Shown here piece after piece: positions 55,184-64,000 of a DNA stretch of 64,000 nucleotides. The stretch is from positions 30,390,036 through 30,454,035 of the forward strand of contig OX387194.1 in the NCBI GenBank assembly GCA_947561395.2, in the 5' to 3' direction. Source of the DNA: Buxus sempervirens (taxonomy: Eukaryota; Streptophyta; Magnoliopsida; Buxales; Buxaceae). Both the position numbers and the translations under genes were made by a program. The notes under the pieces were generated by a model, which was given only the letters and a program-made list of their open reading frames with translations, did no database searches and was not told where the DNA came from. Position 1 is the stretch's first letter. Each line of letters starts with the position of its first letter.

Positions 55184-55853
55184 TGGCAGACCGTGTAGAT
55201 CCCCAGTGTGCTGGGTGGAAGTTGGAGAAAGACAACTTATTGGGCCGCAGATTGTACAGGATAGCATTGAGAAGGTGAATCAGATTAGGCAGAATATGCT
55301 TACAGCCCAGAGTCGTCAGAAGATCTATGCAGATACCAGAAGAAGAGACTTGCATTTTGAAGTTGGTGATTTGGTATTTCTGAAGATATCACCATCTCGT
55401 GGGATTAAGAGATTTGGAAAGAAAGGCAAGTTGGTTCCAAGATATATAGGTCCGTTTGAGATTAAGGGTACAGTGGGACTATTAGCATACAGATTGGCTT
55501 TGCCTACACAGCTGGAACGAGTTCATGACGTATTCCATGTTTCTATGTTGAGGAAGTACGTGCATGACCCTACCCATATCATTCAGCATGAGCCGATAGT
55601 AGTGCGAGGGGACTTGACTTATGAGGAGCATCCAGTTGAGATTTTGGACAGGAAGGAGCAGGTTCTTCGTACTAAGGTGATTCCACTTGTGAAAGTACTT
55701 TGGCAGAATCACACAACGGAGGAAGCTACTTGGGAATTGGAATCGGAAATGCAGAGAAGGTATCCCAACCTATTTCCAAAACCACAAGGTAAATTTCGAG
55801 GACGAAATTTTTCTTTTAGGAGGGGAGGATGTAAAACCCCGAATTTTCCTTAA
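55184..55853 (+). pseudogene. gag-pol: Chromovirus integrase C-terminus with chromodomain (third part)
   Basis: Continues the frame after the solo LTR: SPVCWVEVGE, IYADTRRRDLHFEVGDLVFLKISP (GPY/F region), LERVHDVFHVSMLRKY, then the chromodomain at about 55640-55760 (VKVLWQNH...EEATWELESEM). Chromodomains of this type can bind modified histone tails and steer integration to heterochromatin. There are no stops here. The frame ends at 55853, a few codons inside the right LTR, after the polypurine tract AGGAGGGGAGG (about 55819-55829). Confidence 0.92.
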
Positions 55854-58180
55854 ATAATAAATTAAATTAAATTAATAAATGATATTAGTGAGAGTTATAA
55901 TTGATAGAAATAATTTATTATTGTAGGGGATGATCTAATAAGTGGAGATCTAGAATTGGACGTAGATCTGACCGTCCGATCATGAGATATCGAGGTATGT
56001 ATTCCGATTGGGCGTGTGTATGGAATTTGGTGTATGTGAGATACATGGGATCGGAGAGTATATATATCAATTAAAATAACCTAAAACATATTCGTGTATT
56101 CTCGCTTGTATTCGTCGACAGCCGCAAGCGACAAACCCGACTGAAGGAGAAGAAGAAGAGGAGGAGGAGGAAAGGTCTGGTTTTGAGTTCTTCATCGTCC
56201 AGAGTGTTGCTGGGTGATAGAGAATCGTTGTTGAGAGAAGAGGAAGAGGAACATTCGTTCAAGAGGTAGGTGACACCGTTTACCTTCGTTTTTGTATTTA
56301 CATGTGATTAATCGACAAAAGCATGTTTTTATGATATGAAATGATGTATATATTTTGATAATCATGTTATAAATATGTTAGAATGAGTTTAGACGAGAAA
56401 AATCATGTTTTGGAACTGATTCTGTTCGATTTTGAACGACCGCCGACCTCGACTGTTCTCAGCGATCTTAGGCGCTCGTTGTAAATCGTAGACCACCGTA
56501 GACCGCTTGAAGACGTATCGTCGGCGTTCTGATTTGAACTACTGCCGACCACAGACCGCCGGGGCGATCCTGAGCGATCTTAGGCGCTCTGTTCAGATTT
56601 TGCAGATTTTCATAATTTCACATCTTGATTCAATTCCAAACTACTTTTAGACAATTTTAATGATTAAATAAGATGTTTTAAGACCAAAATAAATTATCTA
56701 ATTCCCTGTTTTACAGAAAAATAAATTAGGAAGGTATTTAGGACATTAGTTGCCAAACTTTGAAAGAAATGGAGAAACCTAGTTTTTGGAAAACCTAACT
56801 TGTATTTAATTACTAGAACATCTTCTAAATGACACTACAAACCAGAAAACTGTATATAGAGAATTCAAAACTCAGATGATCGAATATTGAAGTAATTATT
56901 AGATTTAACCTTTATATGCCGCTAGGCACCAACCCTTATAGAAATATTATATTTTAGGAAATTTTGGAGTCAGTGGGCATAGCTGGTTATGAATCCATAG
57001 TTGTAACTAGATAGCTGAGGGATATGTCATTTGGGTTGAGTTACTCCTATATGCGACGCGCTTCCTTTGCAAGTTAGTTTGTCTGGGAAGGTCCTATGTC
57101 TGGAGGGACACCCCGGTGAGCCGCTGGTGATTCCCTATACATGTGGATAACCGACCATCTCCATGTATTGATTTTGGTGCTGCATGCTGGTGGTACATGC
57201 CAACTCTGATGGGTACGTGTGCAATAAGTCAGTGACTACGGCTCTTGTCTAAGCTGCGCTGCATGAGACTTGAGTATCATTAGTAGCATTGCTCCTAAGT
57301 CGCACGGTGGTATAGCAATTGGTTGAGAATCATCTCAAAAAGTTTATCTATCTTTGTGAGTCCTACAATGACACTGAAATCACAACACTTGATATTATTA
57401 TTGAATACATGCTGGAGGCATGTGATTGAGATATTGATCGGATGTGACTGCTTAGTGCATCTTAGCAAAGTTTGAATTATGTTATCGATCTTGATATTGG
57501 ATTCTTATATTAAAACTTGTTGAAATTCATTTCTAGAACTATTTATCAAACTGTTTTGTATTCATGAATGATATGAATGATTATACGAGCCTGATTAGTC
57601 GTTATTGCTTAACCGTGCATGAACTGTTACTTTACTTATATGAACTGTTTAATCCTGCATGTGTTACCTACTGGGATATTCGTATCTCACCCTACTTTTA
57701 TTTTATTTTTCAGTTGATACGCGAGAGGGGGATCTTAGTGATTTCCAGGGAGAGATAGCTGAGTACACACCGGAGGATTACTATTATCCAGATCTTGTGT
57801 GAGGTGGATGAATGATATAGACTTAGCACTTTTAATTAGATTATTATTATGCATTGGGATTTGATGTATTAGAGAGATGAGAGAGAGATAGTAACCAGTT
57901 TATTTTACCAGACTTTGATATTAATGATTGATGATCAAACTATATGTTTATTTGAGGATTTTAAACTACACTTCCACACATACTTGTTTCCGCAACTCTG
58001 ATAGTATAAATAAGTTGAATGGATTTTAAATTCTTTGGTCTGGTATATTATTGATGATGTATTTGATATGGGCCAGTAACACTTCGGATTTGGTTGTTGA
58101 ACTAAATTCGGGTTGTTACAATAGCGAACCGGGTTCGGGTCGGGTGCCGGTTTGCACTGACCCGGGTTCGGGGCGTTACA
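55830..58180 (+). repeat. 3' LTR of chromovirus, 2351 bp
   Basis: TGTAAAACCCCGAATTTT ... GGGGCGTTACA. TATATATAT at 56059-56067, leader donor AAGAG|GTAGG at 56265/56266, GCGATCTTAGGCGCTC at 56462 and 56574. It is complete, whereas the left LTR lacks its first about 270 bp. Confidence 0.95.
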
Positions 58181-58797
58181 CCAGCCATTTGCAAGAGGAG
58201 GACCCCTCTATTTATAGGCACAGCCAAGGGTAGAAAATTCCCAAGGGTATGCCCAAAAATCCTTCTAGATTATTCCAATTCCCCTTGAAGGCTTGAATTG
58301 GAGTAATTTCGTAGGTTTCGGAGGGTAAAACAGGGAGTTCAAGTCCCTAAGAGAGATGTAATATGCGTAAATAAGGCTAAGAAATTGAGCCTTTCCGCAA
58401 ATGCACGGAACAAGCAAAACCGCATACACAATGCGGTTTACGCCAAATCGTCACATTATATACCGTTTCATTGCAAATTCACCCCAACCGCATATACAGG
58501 GCGATTCAAATTCAATTACGCTCCTCATGATTGATGTCGACGTGGCCTAATGGCCTAAGCTTCTAGAAGCCACGTGGCAGCTCACGCAAGAAGCATGAAT
58601 CTCAACCGTGCTGTGTGTGCGGTCGCAACCGCATACACAGGGCGGTTGAGACCAAATTCACAAAAACCGGGTATACAGTGCGGTTAGCACCCCTTTTGAG
58701 TATTTTTGAGTGTTTGACACATGTCAAAGCTCAAATAAAACATTTAAAATTCATTTTGATTGTTCTTTCACATTGAAGTGCAATTTGGGGTGTCTAC
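58181..58797 (-). mobile_element. Tat Z LTR fragment: target of the chromovirus insertion
   Basis: Matches 24024-24233 joined to 27199-27593 and so is the uninterrupted form of that region. Minus-strand TATA CTATAAATAG at 58217-58208 and AACCGC palindromes at 58418, 58486, 58627 and 58665. It ends GGGGTGTCTAC at 58797, one base short of the LTR terminus, where other sequence begins. Relative to 24070 it has an extra block between two CCAAGGGTA repeats. Confidence 0.88.
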
Positions 58798-59876
58798 GCT
58801 AACATTTTCCCGACCAAACCCAGCTAAGATTAGAACTTATCAAAAGACCTTCATATTCACTCTATTTCAAAAATAGAAATGCTCTAAACACAAATATCAT
58901 CAATAAGATGAACATCTGATCTATTAGTGCTGAAACACCTCATTTAATATATCAGACCAGCAACTTATTAGTCACTAACATTCTATTTGGTTTTCTCCAA
59001 ATAATCCCTTATGTGATTTCCCAAATTTAGTTTTACAAAGTAAGAATGTATGTGCTGGAGAAGTTACAACACTCTACTAGTACCCAAATTCTTAACTAGA
59101 ATAGGTTTCTGATTTGCTTACTTGATAACAACATATGCCCCTAATACCAGTATTTCCTAATCCCCCAAAGTCTTTTAATAACTTCTCATTAAACTCTTTC
59201 TAACTACACCCCACAAGAATACTTAGCACAAAGACAAGGGTGCTGGACAGATTTCAATACTCTTAAGAACACTCAACTTTTAAACTAGTTTAGATTTCTA
59301 TTTCCCAATACTTAATACCTTAAATGTACTCCCAATTCCAGCCTCTTCAATTCACCCAGGTATTTCAAATACCCCTATTTAAGTCCTCTATACATCCCCA
59401 AATAAAGTATTACAGCCTTTAGAAATAACAATACTCTAATTGGACTGGCTGAGCGCCAACCCAGCAGCACTTGGCTTGATCAAGTATTATCTCCAACTTA
59501 TTCATACATCAACACAACTCTAATTTACATCATCTGAACTGATATATTTTGAATTGAAATATAGATACATTATTTACTAGAACAGCCACGCATGGCTGTG
59601 GAAAAACAACTGGGCGCTAACCTCTAAGAAGGTTGGCGCTAACCTCTACAAACATTGGCACCACTCCCTTTCTCCCAAACTCAAGTGCGGCTAACCTCCT
59701 TTGACCAAGTCTGACCTAATATTCTTCCTCCAACTCTTTTCCAGCATTACTTTAACTCTTTAAACAATGATTCTACACCACTTCGAATTTATTTAAGACA
59801 TGATTCAATTCATCAAAAAATTAGCAGCTCATGAGGTTTTCTAACAGAGATTTCAGCAAAAACAAAAGTAGATACG

Positions 59877-59914
<38 letters not shown>

Positions 59915-60729
59915 TGATCTTGGTTTCTTCATTAATTCATCTCCAGAAACTCAATGACAAACCAGTTAAATAGTAAACATACTCTGAAATTTCATTAATC
60001 TAAAACTCATTGCTGACCAAGTTTAGATGCCAAAACTAATAAAAACAGGGGAATCTGCAGATAGTACTCATGTGAAACTACACTTCAATTTAATCATTAT
60101 AAATTGAAAACAAGAGTGCTACTTACATGATGAAGACCATTCACAGCCTAAACTCTCTCTCAATCTTACAACCACGACCTTAGCATTCCAAAATCAGCAT
60201 TGCCGGTCACTATTTCTCATAGATCTGAACTTGTTGAATCAGTAGCTCTTGAATGACTCAAACACTGCTGCCGCAATGCTCTGAACTTCCATATGAGTAG
60301 AAATCAATGACCAACTCCATTCTCTCTCTAACCTCCACCAAATCTAGCTTTGATCCTCTCAAACCCTAGCCTCTTTTCTTACTGAGTTTTCTGAAGTTCT
60401 CAAATAAACACGAGGTAAACAATAGACAGAAATTTTCTGTCTATTTACACTTGCCGCTAGCTTTGTGTTTTAAAGCCCAATTGCATGCCTGCCACTCCAG
60501 CCTATCTTCCCTACATGAGCACCACTTAACTATCTCGATTCCATGCTTGACACACCACCGAACCACCATAAATCATCCAATTAAAATCCCAACAATTTTC
60601 CTTTTCCGGTTTTTGCTCAAAAGTCCCCGTTTAACTTCTTGCTCTCTTTCCTTCGAAAATTACTAATTAACCATAACTTAATTACTAAACCAATAATTTT
60701 TAATTTCATTAAAAATTTGGGATTTTACA
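58798..60729 (-). mobile_element. Chromovirus-type LTR fragment ending GGGATTTTACA
   Basis: The right end matches the right ends of 24234-27198 and 52130-55178, and its general order (AT-rich body, leader with CTCTCTCT, promoter side) fits. The left end is missing. It includes an (AT)n run at about 59879-59911 and GGCGCTAACCTCTAAG-type short repeats near 59609-59660. No coding sequence. Confidence 0.6.
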
Positions 60730-60820
60730 GTTTCAATTGGTTAATTGCCATGCCAAGGAGACATGCACACCTCCATGTACACAGTTCCGGCCTACTCAGG
60801 GTTTCGGACACTCTGAAATG
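60730..60820 (-). mobile_element. 91-bp chromovirus LTR scrap
   Basis: Matches about 52945-53030 of the solo LTR (GGTTAAT, CACCTCCATGTACACAGTTCC, GGCCTACTCAGGGTTTCGG). It is what remains of an LTR split by its two neighbours. Confidence 0.7.
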
Positions 60821-62557
60821 TGTGAGACATGGAAAATCAATTTAATGACTTCCTAATCATCACACGGGATTCATTAGAACAAGGAGTCGCCACCATTCCT
60901 TTTAGGTGTGAATGGACACCGAAATATCAAATCAAGGAGATAGTAATTAGAGTAAAAATAACTCTAGTTTAAAATACAAAACAAAAACAAAACAACCAAA
61001 GATGGGTAAGGGGATTAGGTTATGAATAGGGGAAGGTGTTAGGCACTCTATTCATCCACACAAGGTGGTTGCTAGGTATTGTTCATGTTAAAAATGAAGA
61101 AGGCTTGCTTAATAACAAAAAATCATAAAAGTAACAAAAGTGTATGGTCTTTCATATGAATATCTCGATTAATTCAGAACTTTCAATATGATCACCATTC
61201 TAAGGGTTTCATGACTGAAATAAAATTGAGATAAAATCAAAGAAAACCAATCTAAAGTGAAACCTGAAAAACTATCTTTAGGTGAAACCATTAAAAGGTT
61301 GAAAAACTAAATTGGAATCTTTTGATTAGAACATTGAAGAATAAAGTTCTTCGGAGTACAGATCTGATCCAGATCTCTCATTAGTGGAGAGATAGAACCC
61401 CAATCAACCCATGTTGATGAAAAAAAAAATCAAAAGGGAGAGTTTAGACCATAGGATCCTTTCTCCAAAATTAAAACCACTTCACAGTCACATCATGAAA
61501 CCTTATAGGTTACTTTCAGGCTTTTGGTTTTAGATCTACCATATAGATCATGGTAGATCCAGAATCCTAGCCAAAATCAAGAAAACAGTGATGTAGGTGC
61601 AATGGTGTGAAAAATCCAAACTATAGGAGGAAGTGGGGATCTCATGCTATAAACAACTTGGATCCATAGGATTCCTCCAGATTTAGAATAAAACACTTAC
61701 ATAACATCCACAGAGTAATAAAAACCACATATCACAGATTATAGTACATTGGGGTCTACCCTACGGATCCACCTATTCTCTTTTCCCCTAGCTCTCTCTT
61801 CACGTTTTACAGCTAAAGAGGAGTCTTGAGGTACTTGGAGGTAGGTTTGGGAATACAAACACAAACAAGAGGCCTTATTCTACAAAAAAGAGAAGAACAG
61901 ATTATAGGGTTCTATTATAAGAATCCACCTGTTCCCCTTTCCTCTAGCTCTCTCTTCACGTTTTACGACTAGAGAGGAGTCTTGAGGTACTTGGAGGTAG
62001 GTTTGGGGATATAAACATAAGAAGGCCTTATTCTACAGAAATGGAGAAGATCTAACTATCTCTAGAATTAAAAACAGAAAATAAAAAAGAAAAGGGACTT
62101 ACCTGGATTGAGAAAGCAGAAAAGCAGGGATTCCCTTCTTCACTTGGAGCTCTTCAGGCTTCTGATTCTTGGCCCTTTGCTTGAGGAGAGGTCCTCTATT
62201 TATAGGCAAACCCAAGGGCATAGTTGGTCCAAGGGATATGCGAAGATAGAGTTCCAGAAGATTCCAAATTGAGTTAAAAACAGAGATAATGCCAATCCAT
62301 TGAAGCATAGAGGATAAACAAGAGGATTCGAATCTCCGAGAGAGAGATTTGAGTTCAGATAAGGCTCAGGAATTGAGAAAGGATAAATTCGCTCAAAAAA
62401 CCGCGCCCGTATATATAATGCGGGCACGACCAGCCTGCAGATAAAATGCGGGCATTGCATGTTTGACCAAATTTAACACTTTTTTGACCTGTTTCAAATT
62501 CCAGTTACATATTTTTAATTATTTTCTCATTTTGTAGTGCAATTTGGGGTGTCTACA
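60821..62557 (-). mobile_element. Tat Z LTR of a third element, 1737 bp
   Basis: TGTGAGACATGG ... GGGGTGTCTACA, followed by a minus-strand polypurine tract (AAAGAGGGGGCAGT, 62558-62571), so the internal region lies to the right. Minus-strand TATA CTATAAATAG at 62205-62196, donor CCAG|GTAAGT near 62102, upstream palindromes with GCCCG / GCGGGC arms at 62405-62425 and 62433-62453. It contains an internal duplication: the CTCTCTTCACGTTTTAC block at about 61791 and 61951. Confidence 0.88.
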
Positions 62558-63666
62558 ACTGCCCCCTCTTTGCTGATAATTGGAACCAATTACCAACAGA
62601 GAGCAACAAGACCCGCAAACTGCACTTTTTGAGATTTTTCCATCTAATTGCAATTTGCAAGGATTAAAAGGATGATTTTGGAAAAGAATTTGTGTGAAGG
62701 ATTTACTGAAAAGTCCCTAACCTTAAGGGGCTAATCCTCCTCTCTAGTCTCACTGAGCACTCATGGCTATAAAGTGAGATTTGAGACAAATTTTAAAACA
62801 AAAGTGGATAAAGTGGCAATTCTTGCAATTTACAATTAATATGGACATTAATCTCCTGAAAAGCATGGAGAAAATCAAGAAAAATGAAATTTTCTGGCTT
62901 GCCCGTATTTGTACTGTGGGCGAGTTACGCTCGTAGTTTAATCACGGGCGAGCTATGACCGCCATAGCTTTACGGACATTGGATGCCCACGTTTTAAATG
63001 GGGGTTTCTAGGGCTTGACTTAAAAACAAGCGCGACCGGCCTTCGATCACTTCTAACCTGTATCTGCACTTAGACTTCGGTTTGCTCTCGTTTCCCTTGC
63101 GACCGCACTTTCGCTTGACCTCTTTCTTCATCTTCGGCGACGGCTAAACCCTCCAGTGACAACCTCATTTCCGGCAACAACGATTCAACCATCCTTCGGC
63201 AACCGTGAGTCTAGACGCCCTCTTTCACTATTGGGACATTTGGATTGCAATCCGATTACCCTTTCTTCTCCAGCGACATCTCGCTTCTTCAGTAACCTTC
63301 GGCGACTGTTGCTTCTACTGTCGCGTCCAATCCATCCTCGATTAGACAAGTGAGTTGTCCTTGGATTTGAAGACTGGAACATGTATGCCAAACATCCTCT
63401 CTTGCTTTGTAATTTCTTTGAGTTGCTGATTCTGACTTTAAGAATTAAATTGTAACCATACAATGCATATGATATTCCATGATTACTGCATTGTTCTGCT
63501 TTTGTTTTGAATTTCTTCCCATGTGATTTTAATTCCTGACTAACTTTTCTGTTTGACCGAAATTTGTTCCTGAGCTGGCAATCTTGAGTCTGGGTTCCTA
63601 ATTGGATGAAAACCTTGAATTCAGATTTGTTTCATTGCTGTACTCTACTGATGATTTCTTCCATCT
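62558..63666 (+). other. Start of internal region of third Tat element (accessory-gene promoter/leader)
   Basis: Aligns with 27594-28640. Palindromes GCCCGTATTT...GTGGGC at 62901-62921, GCTCGTAG...CACGGGC at 62929-62949 and a degenerate third at 62957-62977 occupy the place of those at 27940-27998, followed by the same C/T-rich leader with TTGCGACCGCA. The motif matches this element's own LTR, not the AACCGC type of the second element. No PMD-like coding sequence remains before the copia LTR at 63667. Confidence 0.6.
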
Positions 63667-64000
63667 TGTAAGTGTGAAAACTCACACTCCTTATATGGAA
63701 AATGTTTGACAAATTATATCTTCTAATAATCTTCAAGATGTGCAGAATCAAAATGTAAGTTCTGTGAATTTAGTAAAGAGGAAGGTGATGCTGCCACACA
63801 GCTACCACTTCGCTGGTAGCTCAAGGAAATGTAAGGTTTTCTAAATAAAGAATATTTCGTAAAGGCACTTGCGAGGAACAACGCTGCTACCACTCCGCTG
63901 GCAACGCATAAGTGAAATAGCGCATTGAAAATAAAGAGCGCGCACCTGCGTCGTAAGGCGACGCTGATACGCCGCTGACAGCGCATGAGTCATGCAGTGC
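63667..64000 (+). mobile_element. Start of another copia LTR (runs off the window)
   Basis: TGTAAGTGTGAAAACTCACA and the next 330 bp match the LTR at 40599 with more differences than the two LTRs show between themselves. 22-bp palindromes at 63800-63821 (perfect AGCTACCA / TGGTAGCT arms, centre CTTCGC) and about 63884-63905. Confidence 0.9.

Larger units (their letters stand above)
35779..58180 (+). mobile_element. Ty3/gypsy chromovirus (Tekay/Del-like) with nested insertions
   Basis: Left LTR 35779-37883 (lacking about the first 270 bp), primer site at 37888, gag-pol starting 38008, polypurine tract AGGAGGGGAGGA just before the right LTR (55830-58180). Two insertions lie inside: the copia element at 40599-50843 and a solo LTR at 52130-55178. 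When these are mentally set aside, one reading frame runs from gag to the chromodomain, broken only by in-frame stops. A C-terminal chromodomain, long LTRs and a Met-tRNA primer site point to the Tekay/Del clade. The right flank (CCAGCCATTTGC) is inside a Tat Z LTR. The left flank is lost, so no TSD can be read. Confidence 0.92.

Noticed and set aside
35779..58180. Chromovirus as a potentially active element
   Set aside because: At least seven in-frame stops, two insertions and a left LTR without its promoter.
59879..59911. AT-repeat as a regulatory hairpin
   Set aside because: Simple (AT)n microsatellite. Self-complementarity is trivial.

Overview
The window is plant nuclear DNA, almost certainly from a flowering plant, taken from retrotransposon-dense heterochromatin. 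The evidence is Ty3/gypsy chromovirus, Tat-lineage gypsy and Sirevirus-like Ty1/copia coding regions, TG...CA long terminal repeats (LTRs) with 5-bp target-site duplications (TSDs), initiator-Met-tRNA primer sites and short GT-AG introns. I cannot name the species. I see no intact ordinary cellular gene. The one candidate for non-repeat coding sequence is a weak pair of possible exons near 19.3-19.65 kb.

Layout. 1-12245: internal region of a Tat-lineage element on + (G-patch linker, RT, two RNase H domains, integrase). Pol is split by a solo LTR at 1033-3412 (TSD GAGAC). Downstream lie two genes on the opposite strand: a 2-exon gene (9298-7614) and a 6-exon plant-mobile-domain-like gene (12245-9764). 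12246-17131: rearranged fragments of the matching LTR plus a second LTR family. 17132-22210: LTR debris, possible exons, a CACTA-like end and chromovirus LTR fragments. 22211-33387: a second Tat element on -, with its LTR (holding a 2965-bp solo chromovirus LTR, TSD TGCAC), a mostly deleted copy of the 6-exon gene, a 2-exon gene on + and part of pol on -. 33388-35778: LTR-derived sequence with GC-rich repeats. 35779-58180: a chromovirus with both LTRs, the left one truncated. It is interrupted by a complete Sirevirus-like copia element (40599-50843, TSD GTATT) and by a solo LTR (52130-55178, TSD CTTTA). 58181-64000: remains of the Tat LTR that the chromovirus entered, another chromovirus-type LTR fragment, a third Tat LTR with the start of its internal region, and the start of another copia LTR.

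How the parts fit. All gag-pol frames are broken, largely by CAG/CAA-to-TAG/TAA, TGG-to-TAG and CGA-to-TGA changes, the signature expected of old methylated repeats. The accessory gene of the copia element is intact. The most interesting pattern is regulatory. In several Tat families and in the unrelated copia element, family-specific short palindromes (about 21-27 bp) sit just upstream of the LTR TATA box, and matching palindromes sit upstream of the element's own accessory genes. This looks like a shared operator linking each element's LTR promoter to its non-gag-pol genes. The simplest idea is that an accessory protein recognises its own family's sites. That is inference and has not been shown.
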